DNA of 64,000 nucleotides from Anaeromassilibacillus senegalensis (GCF_001261775.1 NZ_LN868537.1:806001-870000); one strand, 5' to 3'; counted from the first letter of the stretch, positions 51,578-61,148 are shown. Numbers and translations: made by a program. Notes: generated by a model not told the origin, from the letters alone.

Positions 51578-54087
51578 ACATCAAACGGATCGGTCGTTTT
51601 GTGGTTCCGGTGCTGTTAGCAGCAGCATTCATTGCAGGCGGCATATTTTACATCACCGGCGTGCGGGACGCGCTCTGGACCAAGGCGGTCACGGACATTC
51701 TGGAAACCACCACACAGGGCCGTCACGCGCTGGATACCTATCTGGAAAAGGATGCAGATGCCCTGCGTCAACTGTCTGTCGAACTTGCTGAACAGGACTC
51801 CCGGGACGCCGCTGCGATCCTGGACGAACTGCGCCTGCACCGTTCAGAGGAGACAACGTATATTTGTGTGGATCTGGACGCCGGGAGCGCCTATTCCGTA
51901 GAACTGAAGACGGGGTATCCCCTGGATGAGGAACAGTTGGAGCTGTTCCAAAGTATGGGGGAACAAGGTATTCGGCGGCCCTTCCTGGACGGGCACACCG
52001 GCGTGTGGACCATTGGCATGTATAAGCGTTTCACCTTTGCGGACGGTGCGCAGGGCTATGTACAAAAGATGCAGCCCTTGTCATCGGTTGCGGACCGCTT
52101 CTCCCTATCGTTTTATAATGACGCCGGTTTTTCCTACGTCGTGGACCGGGCAGGTAACATCTTAATCCGCTCTCAGCACCGCAACAGCAACCGGACCTTT
52201 CAGAACCTCTTTGACATCATCGATCTGCAGAATAACGATCAGCAGGCGGTGGATTCCTTCCGCTGTGCGCTGGAGGAAGGCAAGCAGGGGGTGGCCCGGT
52301 TTCAATATCAAGGGGAAGACTATGTGTTCTGCTACGTGCCCATGGAGCGCGCGGCGGATTGGTATGTGGTCTCCATCATTCCGGATCAAGTCATTATGGA
52401 GCAGGCGAACAGCATCCTGCGCCAATCCCAGCTCTTGATCGTGTTCATTCTTGCCGGTATGCTGGCGCTGGCGGCGGTATTTCACATCTACCGGGACTCC
52501 ACCCGCCGCGTGTTGCAGGCGGAAGAGACAGCCCGCAGGGCGGCCGAGAGTGCAAATCATGCGAAGAGCCGCTTCCTCTCCAACATGTCTCACGATATCC
52601 GCACCCCTATGAACGCAGTCATTGGCATGACGAAGCTGGCTTCTGACCATATAAACGAGCCGGAGAAGGTGCAGGAATACCTGAAAAACATCCGCACCTC
52701 CGGTCAATTGTTGGTGGGGCTGATCAACGATATACTGGATTTGTCCAAAATAGAGAGCGGTAAAATGACGCTGAATAACGATACCGTGTCTCTGGTGGAT
52801 CTGATGACGGAACTGGTGAGCATCGTACAGCCCACCGTACAGCAGAAACGGCAGGTGTTCAACATTCGCCTGCATCGCGTGGAGCACGAGAAACTCTGTC
52901 TGGACGCCCTGCGTTTGAATCAGATCCTGCTCAACCTTCTCTCCAACGCCATGAAATTCACCCCCGAGGGGGGCGGCATCAGCGTGGACGTGACTGAGAG
53001 CCCCTCTGACCGGGAGGGGTACGCCCATTTCACTTTCCGGGTGGCAGACACTGGCATCGGGATGAAAGCGGAATTTCTCAAGGATCTGTTCACCTCTTTC
53101 GTAAGGGAACAGGACAGCCGTGTCAGCCGGATTGAGGGCAGCGGCTTGGGTATGGCCATTACAAAGATGATTGTGGACCTGATGGAGGGAAGCATTCAGG
53201 TGGAGAGTACACCGGGGGCGGGAACCATCTTTACGGTAAATCTGGACTTCCAGGTGGAGAGCACCCAGCCGGAGCAAATGCTGCCCCCGCTTCGGGTGCT
53301 GGTGGCGGACGACGACCCACTGACGTTGCAATCGGCGGCGGAGATGCTTCAGGAGTTGGGCGTGGAGGCGGACACGGCCGAAAATGGAGCGGATGCCGTG
53401 GAACGGGCGGTGGCCGCCCGCAGGGAAAACCGGTCCTATGACCTGATCCTTCTGGATTGGCGGATGCCGGGCATGGACGGCGGTCAGGCCGCCCGAACCA
53501 TTCTGAACCAGGTGGGAAGCAAGACTCAAGTGGTCATCTTCTCCGCCTACGACTGGGCACGTATCCAGCAAACAGCCCTGACAGATGGCGTTGCGGGCTT
53601 TATCCAAAAGCCCTTCTTCAAGTCCACCCTCAACCGCTGCATCCGGCAGTATGTGTTGGGCGAGGCGGCGCCGGACACCACCCGGGAGGCAGCGGCGTCT
53701 CTGTCGGGCAGGCGCATCCTGCTTGCAGAGGACAATCTCCTCAACCAGCAGATTGCACAGGAACTGTTGGAAGGCTTTGGTGCAGCGGTGGAAACCGTGG
53801 ACAATGGGCGGGAATGCGTGGAGCGCTTTTCCCACGCCCGGCCCGGTTATTTCGACCTGATCCTGATGGACGTTCACATGCCGGATCTGAACGGCTACGA
53901 GGCCACCCGGGAAATCCGTGCCCTGCCCCGGCCGGACGCGATAGAGATTCCCATTCTTGCCATGACGGCGGATGCCTTCTCTGAAGATATTGCCGCCGCC
54001 AAGGAGGCTGGCATGAACGGTCATCTGGCAAAACCCCTGGATATCCCCGCTATGATGCATGAGATCCGAAAGCTGCTGGGGAGCTGA
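51574..54087 (+). CDS. Hybrid sensor histidine kinase with two receiver domains
   Basis: Membrane kinase of 837 residues. Membrane helix 1 (about 8-28), an extracellular Cache-like sensor domain (30-275), helix 2 (LLIVFILAGMLALAAVFHIY, about 286-305), HisKA with phospho-acceptor His near 340 (SHDIRTPMNAVIG), HATPase (NQILLNLLSNAMKF, DTGIGM, GSGLGMAI), then REC1 (VADDDPLT; Asp near 627 in LLDWRMPGMDG) and REC2 (LAEDNLLN; Asp near 765 in LMDVHMPDLNG). There is no DNA-binding output, so a separate response regulator or phosphotransfer protein elsewhere is expected. ATG overlaps the SBP stop (ATGA). Confidence 0.92.
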   Translation: MNIKRIGRFVVPVLLAAAFIAGGIFYITGVRDALWTKAVTDILETTTQGRHALDTYLEKDADALRQLSVELAEQDSRDAAAILDELRLHRSEETTYICVDLDAGSAYSVELKTGYPLDEEQLELFQSMGEQGIRRPFLDGHTGVWTIGMYKRFTFADGAQGYVQKMQPLSSVADRFSLSFYNDAGFSYVVDRAGNILIRSQHRNSNRTFQNLFDIIDLQNNDQQAVDSFRCALEEGKQGVARFQYQGEDYVFCYVPMERAADWYVVSIIPDQVIMEQANSILRQSQLLIVFILAGMLALAAVFHIYRDSTRRVLQAEETARRAAESANHAKSRFLSNMSHDIRTPMNAVIGMTKLASDHINEPEKVQEYLKNIRTSGQLLVGLINDILDLSKIESGKMTLNNDTVSLVDLMTELVSIVQPTVQQKRQVFNIRLHRVEHEKLCLDALRLNQILLNLLSNAMKFTPEGGGISVDVTESPSDREGYAHFTFRVADTGIGMKAEFLKDLFTSFVREQDSRVSRIEGSGLGMAITKMIVDLMEGSIQVESTPGAGTIFTVNLDFQVESTQPEQMLPPLRVLVADDDPLTLQSAAEMLQELGVEADTAENGADAVERAVAARRENRSYDLILLDWRMPGMDGGQAARTILNQVGSKTQVVIFSAYDWARIQQTALTDGVAGFIQKPFFKSTLNRCIRQYVLGEAAPDTTREAAASLSGRRILLAEDNLLNQQIAQELLEGFGAAVETVDNGRECVERFSHARPGYFDLILMDVHMPDLNGYEATREIRALPRPDAIEIPILAMTADAFSEDIAAAKEAGMNGHLAKPLDIPAMMHEIRKLLGS

Positions 54088-54149
54088 AGGCCGTCACAGG
54101 ACCGGAACGGGCACATTCTTTGATTATCCCTCTTTCGCCGTTTTCAATT

Positions 54150-54200
54150 GTGGCAAGCAGTGTTTTATGTACACCATAAAATACTGCTTGCCACTTTTTT
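54150..54200 (+). terminator. Terminator after the hybrid kinase gene
   Basis: GTGGCAAGCAGT-TTTTATG and CATAAAA-ACTGCTTGCCAC form a long stem with one mismatch and a five-base loop, followed by six Ts. A further stem TGCTTTTCCG/CGGAAAAGCA lies at 54313-54341. No gene is seen in 54088-54451. Confidence 0.93.
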
Positions 54201-54392
54201 GCCTCAGCGAAAATCCATGTCGTCTGCTTGTTTTGGAACCCTCTCTGCCATCATGCAATGGCAAAATAGCTATACAGGCAATAAAAGCCGTTTCGCTTTA
54301 CCAATTTATAAATGCTTTTCCGTTAACTTAGCGGAAAAGCACTTCTTATTCTCTTTATTAGGTCGAAAATTCAGTGATTTTATTAACGAAAT

Positions 54393-54438
54393 AAAAAACT
54401 GCCGTTTACACGCAACCCGGCGCAAACGGCAGTTTTTT
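54393..54438 (-). terminator. Terminator after the acpS-nnr-lipoprotein operon
   Basis: AAAAAACTGCCGTTT and AAACGGCAGTTTTTT form a 15-bp stem with a 16-base loop, symmetrical at both ends. It lies 13 bases after the lipoprotein gene stop on the minus strand and faces the terminator of the kinase gene. Confidence 0.92.
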
Positions 54439-54451
54439 GCTCAATTTATTT

Positions 54452-54967
54452 TCAGGGAATCGTATCATTGTATTCGGAAAAAACAGCGGTAAAATTTTTC
54501 TGCGGTACAGTGAGATTTACAAGGCGGCCCGTTTCCGGGTCTGCTGTGAGGGTAAACGCACAGCCGTCAAACTCGCCCATAAAGGTATTGTTCTCCCCTG
54601 CCGTTAACACGTCGGACCGGCTGGCATAATCCAGCGTCTCCTGTAGAATGACCGCAAAATTGGCCTGCGGCAAGGGGCATGTATCGCTTTGTGCCTCAAG
54701 CCCGGCATAAGTGGTACTGAAACTGTCCCCACTCCAGTAATATCCCATTCCCGCGAGATCTTCCGGCTGTAAAACAGAAAATCGGATGATCCCCGGCGCA
54801 GTACGTTCCACCGTGCAAATGGTCTGCGTTTCCCCTGCCGTGATCTCGGCCTTGCAGGAAAACAAAAACACCAAATCCGACGCCTCAAGAGAAGGCGTCA
54901 CGGCAGAACAGGAAACAATCCAGCAGCATTGTAACATCGCAAGCAGACAAAGTGCCGCTTTGCGCAT
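54452..54967 (-). CDS. Predicted lipoprotein downstream of nnr
   Basis: 171 residues, with a short signal peptide and the lipobox-like IVSC near residue 20. The mature part is beta-rich with four scattered cysteines (SCKAEI, TICTVER, DTCPLP, DGCAFTL). I do not recognise a family. The position after acpS and nnr matches the lipoprotein gene ydcC of Bacillus subtilis, but the protein is much shorter. ATG at 54967 (GGAGGG six bases upstream) is chosen over the one two codons earlier. Confidence 0.65.
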   Translation of the reverse strand: MRKAALCLLAMLQCCWIVSCSAVTPSLEASDLVFLFSCKAEITAGETQTICTVERTAPGIIRFSVLQPEDLAGMGYYWSGDSFSTTYAGLEAQSDTCPLPQANFAVILQETLDYASRSDVLTAGENNTFMGEFDGCAFTLTADPETGRLVNLTVPQKNFTAVFSEYNDTIP

Positions 54968-54988
54968 GGGCATCCCTCCGGAGAGCGT

Positions 54989-56524
54989 TTACCGCTCAAT
55001 TTCTAAAAACAGCTCCGGAAGCTTTTCAATCATATCCGTCGGCAGCATGGCACATTTGGAAAGCTGCTGTGCGCAGCGGTCGCCCGCCAGGCCATGCAAG
55101 TACACGGCGCCTGCCGCAGCGGTCAACGGATTGACCCCCTGCGCGACAAACGACGCGATCATACCCGCCAGGACATCGCCGCTGCCGGCCTTTGCCATGC
55201 CGGGATTCCCGGTGATGTTGAGGAACGCCTTCCCCTCCGGTGAAACGGCGATCGTGCCCGCGCCTTTGAGTACCATGGTCACGTTGTGCTCCGCCGCAAA
55301 CTTCCGTGCATATTCCAACCGGTGCGCCTGCACATCCGCGACTGTCGTTTTCAACAGGCGCGCCATCTCCCCCGGATGCGGCGTCATGACGACCGGCCCC
55401 TTGGCTGTTTTCAATACATCTATATGTTCCGCTACAATATTTATGCCATCGGCGTCGATAACCAACGGGCATTTCGCCGTAGAAATCAGCTTTGTGACCA
55501 TTGCCGTGGTCCCAGCTGATTTTCCCATACCGCAGCCGATCAGACACGCGGTGGAACGCGAAAGGAACGCAAACAGGTTGCGTTCGCTCTCACCGGACAG
55601 CATCCCGTTGGGCAGGTTGTTCAGCAGCGTGTAGGTCGGCTCCGTCACATTCTGGGCTACAATCGGGTAAATTAACGAGGGCAGCGCCACATTGACCAAT
55701 CCCGCGCCGCACCGTACCGCCGCTTTGGCACTCAGTACCGCGGCGCCCGCCATGCCCACGCTGCCGCAGACACAGAGCAGCCTGCCATAGCTGCCCTTGT
55801 TGCTTTCCGGCTTCCTGGGCTTTACCATCGCGCGCGCCACATGCTGCTCCGTCACTTCCAGCGTGGTCGGCTGGCGGTTGATCAGTGCGGACGTGATCCC
55901 AACCGGCACCACAGCTACCTGTCCGCAATACGTCTTACCCGGCTGCAACAGATGTGCATTCTTCAGCGTTGTGAAGGACACCGTATAATTGGCGCGGATG
56001 CATTTCCCCTGGATACTTCCCGTATCGCAGAGAACACCGCTGGGAACATCCAAAGAAATTACCATGGCGGAGCAGCTCTTCACCACAATGAACAGTGGGT
56101 GCAAGTACTCCGGTATCGAACCGTGGAACCCAATACCGTAAATTGCATCCACTATGAAATCGGCGGAGGAAAGCATTGGTGCGATCATCTCCGGCGTTTC
56201 CAAATAATCCACGGTCTTAACCGCTGTATCGGCCAGCTTTTCATACATCTCCCGCGCGATATCGGTTCCCGGCTGCCCTTCTACCAGAACGACAATCACC
56301 TTTGCACCGAGCTCTGCCAGATGCCGCGCGGCAACAAAGCCGTCCCCGCCATTGTTGCCCTTGCCGCAGAGCACCACAACGCGCTTTTGGTCAACCGGGA
56401 AACGCTTTTTGATAAACCGTGCGGCGGCGGCGCCTGCGTTTTCCATCAGCTGTAAATAACTGATTCCCGCCTTGACGGCGCTCTTCTCCAGGCTGCGTGT
56501 TTGCTCCGCGTTCAATACCTTCAT
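54989..56524 (-). CDS. nnr: Bifunctional NAD(P)HX epimerase / ADP-dependent dehydratase
   Basis: Metabolite-repair enzyme of 511 residues that converts damaged NAD(P)H hydrates back to NAD(P)H. The N-terminal YjeF epimerase domain (about 1-215) has LMENAGAAAARFI and VLCGKGNNGGDGFVAARHL. The C-terminal CARKD dehydratase domain has GSVGMAGAAVLSAKAAVRCGAGL, VMTPHPGEMARLL, and GNPGMAKAGSGDVLAGMIAS. Its ATG overlaps the acpS stop by four bases. Confidence 0.95.
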   Translation of the reverse strand: MKVLNAEQTRSLEKSAVKAGISYLQLMENAGAAAARFIKKRFPVDQKRVVVLCGKGNNGGDGFVAARHLAELGAKVIVVLVEGQPGTDIAREMYEKLADTAVKTVDYLETPEMIAPMLSSADFIVDAIYGIGFHGSIPEYLHPLFIVVKSCSAMVISLDVPSGVLCDTGSIQGKCIRANYTVSFTTLKNAHLLQPGKTYCGQVAVVPVGITSALINRQPTTLEVTEQHVARAMVKPRKPESNKGSYGRLLCVCGSVGMAGAAVLSAKAAVRCGAGLVNVALPSLIYPIVAQNVTEPTYTLLNNLPNGMLSGESERNLFAFLSRSTACLIGCGMGKSAGTTAMVTKLISTAKCPLVIDADGINIVAEHIDVLKTAKGPVVMTPHPGEMARLLKTTVADVQAHRLEYARKFAAEHNVTMVLKGAGTIAVSPEGKAFLNITGNPGMAKAGSGDVLAGMIASFVAQGVNPLTAAAGAVYLHGLAGDRCAQQLSKCAMLPTDMIEKLPELFLEIER

Positions 56525-56928
56525 TTATGTACCTCTCCTTTATCTCCGGATCCTTCCGCAAGCGGGGCTTTCTCCCCGATCACGACTGCCGCCGCATACA
56601 TCTTTGTATGCGTCACACTTACCGTAAAGGTCAAGCCCCGTTCCTGCGCAATTCGCCCGGCCGCACCACTCAGTTGCAGCAAAGGCTGTCCCAATTTACC
56701 CCTCAGCAATTCCACTTCGCAGAGAGCAAACCCACGCACCCCCGTGCCAAGCGCCTTGGCAAACGCCTCTTTTGCGCAAAAGGAAGCCGCCGCACTCTGC
56801 GCGGAAAATCCGCGCTCCCGCAAAAAAGCCAGTTCAGCCGGGCCAAACACCTTTTCACAGAAGCGCGGATTTTGTATTGATTTTTTTATTCGGTCTACTT
56901 CAATCAGATCAATTCCTGTCACCAGCAT
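56521..56928 (-). CDS. acpS: Holo-[acyl-carrier-protein] synthase
   Basis: Phosphopantetheinyl transferase that activates ACP for fatty acid synthesis; 135 residues. Seen: VTGIDLIEVDRI (Mg ligand Asp), SFCAKEAFAKALGTG (Glu and Lys of the active site), and FTVSVTHTKMYAAAVV. First gene of a three-gene operon with nnr and a lipoprotein gene. The C-terminal tail (GEKAPLAEGSGDKGEVHK) is a little longer than usual. Confidence 0.95.
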   Translation of the reverse strand: MLVTGIDLIEVDRIKKSIQNPRFCEKVFGPAELAFLRERGFSAQSAAASFCAKEAFAKALGTGVRGFALCEVELLRGKLGQPLLQLSGAAGRIAQERGLTFTVSVTHTKMYAAAVVIGEKAPLAEGSGDKGEVHK

Positions 56929-57019
56929 GCTATCCCTGCTTTACAGCGTTTTATACCGGAATGTCCTCGGTTTTAGCCAGGCCCCGATGTAACGCAGCTT
57001 TGTTTTCATATGATAGCTT

Positions 57020-57048
57020 ATTGTACCACATTTCGACAGCATTGACAA
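57020..57048 (-). promoter_or_regulatory. Promoter of the acpS operon
   Basis: Minus strand: TTGTCA (57043-57048), 17 bases ending in TGG (extended -10), TACAAT (57020-57025). It lies between the glgP stop and acpS. No terminator is visible after glgP, so read-through is possible. Confidence 0.75.
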
Positions 57049-57084
57049 TTCTTGGAGCAACCATTTTTATAAAAAGAGACTTCC

Positions 57085-59424
57085 TTATTTTTCCACTTCC
57101 CAGATTTCCCTCGCATACTCATGAATGGTGCGGTCGCTGGAAAATTTGCCCGCATTTGCGGTGTTGAGCAGACATTTCTGTGTGAAATGGAACCGGTCGC
57201 GGTACTCCGCATTCGCACGCAGTTTCGCCTCGCAGTACGGGATAAAATCGAGCAGCAGGTAGTAATTGTCCGGTTTGTGCCAGCTGGCGCCCAGCAAAAT
57301 TGAATTGTAAAGATCCTGGAACATGCCCGTCCCGCCGTCGTCAAACGTACCGTCGACCAGGCAGTCCATCGCCTTTTTGATACGAGGATTCTTCTCATAC
57401 AGCGCCTTTGGATCGTACGTGTCCGCCAATTTTTCGAGATCTTCCACGCGCGCGCCGAAAATATAGTTGTTTTCCTCTCCGGCCTGTTCCACAATCTCCA
57501 CATTTGCGCCGTCATAGGTGCCAAGCGTCACGGCGCCGTTCAGCATAAACTTCATGTTTCCGGTTCCGGAAGCCTCTGTGCCCGCCGTGGAAATCTGCTC
57601 GGAGATATCGGCCGCGGGAACCAGTTTTTCCGCATAGGAAACATTGTAATTCGAGACAAACACCACCTGCAACCGGTCCTTCGTCTCCGGGTCGTTGTTG
57701 ACCCGTTTGGCGATTTCATTGATGAACTTGATGACACCCTTAGCACGGAAATATCCCGGAGCCGCCTTGGCTCCAAAAAGAAATACCGTGGGATAAAAAT
57801 CCTTGATGCGGCCGTCCTTTATGCCAAAATAAAGATCCAGGATGGAAAACGCATTTAACAGCTGACGTTTGTACTCGTGCAGGCGCTTCGCCTGAATGTC
57901 AAAGATAAAGTCCGGATCGATCTGCACCCCGTCATGCTTCCATACATAATCTGCCAGCTGCTGCTTTTTCAGGTATTTGATCTCCGCAAACTGGCGGATT
58001 GCGGTTGCGTCGTCTTTGTACGCTTCCAGACCCTTCAGCTTATCCAAATCGGTAATCCAGCCGTTGCCGATTTTGCCCGTGATATACCCGGCCAGCTCCT
58101 GGTTGGCCAGGGCAAGCCAGCGGCGCTGGGTAATGCCGTTGGTTTTGTTATTGAAACGCTCCGGATACAGCGTATACCATTCGTGCAGCGCAACATTCTT
58201 AATGATCTCCGTGTGGATTTTTGCAACGCCGTTGGTGGAGTGCGTCCCAAAAATTGCAAGGCGCGCCATGTGAATCTGTCCGCCGTCTATGATCCGGTAC
58301 GGTTTCTGCGCTTCCCCTGTCACGCCCATCGCAGCCAGTTCCTTTTGCAGCGTTTTGTCAATCAGCACAACATAGCGGTAAACCTGCGGCAGCACGGAGC
58401 GGAACAGGCGGACGCTCCATTTTTCCAGTGCCTCCGCCATAATGGTGTGGTTGGTGTAGGCGAAGGTTTGGCGGGCAATTTTCAGTGCGCGCGCAAAGGT
58501 CAAATGCTCGTTCATCACCAGCAGGCGCACCAGTTCCGCAATGGACACAACCGGATGGGTGTCGTTCAACTGGATCGCATAGGTCTCCGGGAACGCGGAG
58601 AAATCGTCCCCATGCACCGCTTTATAGCGCCGGATCAAATCCTGCAGGGAGGCGCTGGAGAAAAAGTATTGCTGCTTCAGGCGCAATCGCTTGCCCTTAT
58701 CTGTATCGTCATTGGGATAAAGCACACTGGAAATCGCTTCCGCCTCGTTGCGCTCTTTTACGGCAAGGTCGTATTTCTGCGCATTGAACAGGTCGAAGTC
58801 AAAGCCATTGACCGGTTCCGCCTGCCATAACCGCAGGGTATTGACCGTCCCGCCGCCGTATCCGATCACCGGCGTGTCATAGGGTACGGCATATACGGAC
58901 TGATTTTTAAATGTAATCAGGACTTTTTCCTCTTCCTTTCGGATGGACCAGGGATCGCCGAAGCGCTGCCAGTCGTCCGCCGTCTCCTTTTGAAAGCCAT
59001 CGGCAAAATACTGCTTAAACAAACCGTATTTATACCGGATGCCGTAGCCGTCCAGCGGAATCTGGTGGGTAGCCGCGGAATCCAGGAAGCAAGCTGCCAG
59101 CCGGCCCAGCCCGCCGTTTCCCAGCGCCGCGTCCTCAATTTCCTCAAATACGGAAAGCTCAATATTATGTTCATTAAACAGCTCCGTGAGCTGTTCCAGT
59201 AAGCCAAGATTCAAAAGATTGTTGTAAATCAGGCGGCCAATGAGAAATTCCGCAGAAAAATAGCAGGCGCGCTTTTGCTCCGCAGGTTTTCTCCACTCCG
59301 GGATAATTGCTTTCATGGTCGCCTTGGAAACCGCGTTATATAATTCAACTGTGCTGGCGTCCTGAATGCCTTTTCCGTATTCCAGCTCCAACGCCTCACA
59401 GATATCGCTTTTAAATGTATTCAT
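57085..59424 (-). CDS. glgP: Glycogen/maltodextrin phosphorylase
   Basis: PLP-dependent GT35 enzyme of 779 residues that releases glucose 1-phosphate from alpha-1,4-glucans. The family motifs are intact: ALGNGGLGRLAACFLDSAATHQIP, DGYGIRYKYGLF, VQIDPDFIFDIQAKRLHEYKRQLLNAF, and the PLP lysine in EASGTGNMKFMLNGAVTLGTYDGANVEI. It follows malQ by 18 bases (GGAG upstream), so the two work together on maltodextrins or glycogen. Confidence 0.96.
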   Translation of the reverse strand: MNTFKSDICEALELEYGKGIQDASTVELYNAVSKATMKAIIPEWRKPAEQKRACYFSAEFLIGRLIYNNLLNLGLLEQLTELFNEHNIELSVFEEIEDAALGNGGLGRLAACFLDSAATHQIPLDGYGIRYKYGLFKQYFADGFQKETADDWQRFGDPWSIRKEEEKVLITFKNQSVYAVPYDTPVIGYGGGTVNTLRLWQAEPVNGFDFDLFNAQKYDLAVKERNEAEAISSVLYPNDDTDKGKRLRLKQQYFFSSASLQDLIRRYKAVHGDDFSAFPETYAIQLNDTHPVVSIAELVRLLVMNEHLTFARALKIARQTFAYTNHTIMAEALEKWSVRLFRSVLPQVYRYVVLIDKTLQKELAAMGVTGEAQKPYRIIDGGQIHMARLAIFGTHSTNGVAKIHTEIIKNVALHEWYTLYPERFNNKTNGITQRRWLALANQELAGYITGKIGNGWITDLDKLKGLEAYKDDATAIRQFAEIKYLKKQQLADYVWKHDGVQIDPDFIFDIQAKRLHEYKRQLLNAFSILDLYFGIKDGRIKDFYPTVFLFGAKAAPGYFRAKGVIKFINEIAKRVNNDPETKDRLQVVFVSNYNVSYAEKLVPAADISEQISTAGTEASGTGNMKFMLNGAVTLGTYDGANVEIVEQAGEENNYIFGARVEDLEKLADTYDPKALYEKNPRIKKAMDCLVDGTFDDGGTGMFQDLYNSILLGASWHKPDNYYLLLDFIPYCEAKLRANAEYRDRFHFTQKCLLNTANAGKFSSDRTIHEYAREIWEVEK

Positions 59425-59442
59425 GTTTCACACTCCTTTTTC

Positions 59443-60939
59443 TCATCGCCCGTAAAGCTCCGTCAGCTCTTTCAGCCACGACGCCAGCTCGTCTTTCAAC
59501 TGCTCCCGGCACAGGCGCCAGCGCCAGTTTCCGCCCAATGTAGACGGAAAATTCATGCGCGCGCTGTTTGGCAGGAACAACAGGTCCTGCATCTGGAACA
59601 GCACCGTATTTGCCACACTTGCATACCCCGCTAAAACAACTGCTTTGGGGATATCGCTTCTCTTGCGCACTTGCAGGTACTTCATGGCATACCGCGCATC
59701 CGCGGGTTTCATATTGTTATAGCGTCCCGCCAGCGTCTCGTTGTCGTGCGTACCGCCGTATACCACCATGTTCTGCGTGTAGTTGTGCGGAAGATGCTCG
59801 TTTCGCGCATCGGAGTCAAAACCGAACTGAATGATCTTCATGCTGGGATAACCCGCCTGCTTCAGTACCTTGCGCACCTGTGGCACCACGACGCCCAGGT
59901 CTTCCGCAATCACTTTGGACTGTCCGACCGCGGAATCGATGGCCTTGATCAGCTTTGCTCCGGGGCCTTCCCGCCACTCCCCCGTCGCGGCGGTCTCTGA
60001 ACCGTAAGGAATGGCATAGTACCGCACCACGCCGATAAAATGATCGACACGGATCACGTCGTACAGCTTTGCAGAGTGCGCCATGCGTTCTTTCCACCAG
60101 GCGAAATCCGTCCGCTCCATAGCGTCCCAGTCATACAAAGGATTGCCCCAGAGCTGGCCCGTTGTGGAAAATGCATCCGGCGGCACCCCCGCCACGCTGA
60201 TGGGACGGCGTAACTCATCCAACTGGAACAGGCCGCCATGAACCCACACGTCCGCGCTGTCTAACGCCACATAAATCGGGATATCCCCGATGATCTGCAC
60301 ACCCTTCTCATTTGCGTAAGCTTTGACCCGGTTCCACTGCTCGAAGAATTTATACTGGCAAAAACTCCAGAACGCGCGCTCTTCCGTCAGCTCCGCTTCC
60401 CAGCGCGCTATGGCCTCCGGCTGGCGCAGGCGGAGTTCTTCCGGCCAGCGCAGCCATTCCTGATTGTTAAACTGTTCTTTCAGGGACATAAACAGGCTGT
60501 AGTCATCCAGCCAGCTCTTTTGCGTTTCACAAAACCGGCGGTATGCTTCCGTCCCCTGGTGGCGGCTGCGATGAAACGCCTTCCGCAAAATTGGGAACCG
60601 GAACCGGAACAGCCGTTCATAGTCCACATCGTCCGGGGAAGTTCCCCAGCTATAGCCGCTGACCTCCCGCTTTTCCAGCAGGCCTTCCTCCACCAGCGTA
60701 TCCAGATCGATAAAATACGGATTCCCGGCAAAGGCGGAGAAGGATTGGTAGGGGCTATCTCCAAAGCTGGTGGGACCAACCGGCAGCACCTGCCAATAGG
60801 TCTGCCCGGCTGCCAGTAAGAAATCGACGAAGGCAAAGGCGTCCCTTCCCAGCGTACCAATACCATACGGGGACGGTAAACTGCTGACCGGAAGCAGAAC
60901 CCCCGCTCCACGCGGCAATTGTTTGTTTATTTTTGGCAT
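59443..60939 (-). CDS. malQ: 4-Alpha-glucanotransferase (GH77)
   Basis: Disproportionating enzyme of 498 residues that remodels short maltodextrins so that GlgP can act on them. GH77 features: GAGVLLPVSSLPSPYGIGTLG at the N-terminus, nucleophile Asp in VIRVDHFIGVVRYY, acid Glu in VIAEDLGVV, and stabilising Asp in GGTHDNETLAGR. The ATG at 60939 is preceded by AAGGGTGAG; upstream in-frame codons run into the promoter region. Transcribed from a consensus promoter divergent to lacI-type regulator. Confidence 0.95.
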   Translation of the reverse strand: MPKINKQLPRGAGVLLPVSSLPSPYGIGTLGRDAFAFVDFLLAAGQTYWQVLPVGPTSFGDSPYQSFSAFAGNPYFIDLDTLVEEGLLEKREVSGYSWGTSPDDVDYERLFRFRFPILRKAFHRSRHQGTEAYRRFCETQKSWLDDYSLFMSLKEQFNNQEWLRWPEELRLRQPEAIARWEAELTEERAFWSFCQYKFFEQWNRVKAYANEKGVQIIGDIPIYVALDSADVWVHGGLFQLDELRRPISVAGVPPDAFSTTGQLWGNPLYDWDAMERTDFAWWKERMAHSAKLYDVIRVDHFIGVVRYYAIPYGSETAATGEWREGPGAKLIKAIDSAVGQSKVIAEDLGVVVPQVRKVLKQAGYPSMKIIQFGFDSDARNEHLPHNYTQNMVVYGGTHDNETLAGRYNNMKPADARYAMKYLQVRKRSDIPKAVVLAGYASVANTVLFQMQDLLFLPNSARMNFPSTLGGNWRWRLCREQLKDELASWLKELTELYGR

Positions 60940-60986
60940 AATCTCACCCTTATCACGAAAATATACGAAACTATTTACCGCGCTCC

Positions 60987-61015
60987 ATAATACCAAATCC
61001 TACCGCCAATGTCAA
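60987..61015 (-). promoter_or_regulatory. malQ-glgP promoter
   Basis: Minus strand: TTGACA (61010-61015), 17 bases ending in TGG, TATTAT (60987-60992): a near-perfect extended sigma-A promoter. GTTTC-AAAA-GAGAC (61030-61043), a nearly symmetric sequence between this promoter and the divergent one, is a possible operator for the LacI protein. Confidence 0.85.
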
Positions 61016-61086
61016 CTCACCGCTGTTCCGTTTCAAAAGAGACAACCATTTTCTACTAAAAATGTGCTTATCCTCTCAATATCCTA

Positions 61087-61115
61087 TTGAAACCCTGTAC
61101 TATTCCCGTTATACT
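61087..61115 (+). promoter_or_regulatory. Promoter of the LacI-family gene
   Basis: TTGAAA (61087-61092), 17 bases, TATACT (61110-61115), 33 bases before the ATG at 61149. Divergent to the malQ promoter, with about 70 bases between the two -35 boxes. Confidence 0.8.
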
Positions 61116-61148
61116 GATAAACGCAGTTCAATAGACAGGAGGCAGCCT

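Noticed and set aside
52162..54060. Very long open frame (632 codons) antisense to the hybrid kinase gene
   Set aside because: It mirrors the codon periodicity of the kinase gene, whose domains are complete and in order; the translation shows no recognisable domain.
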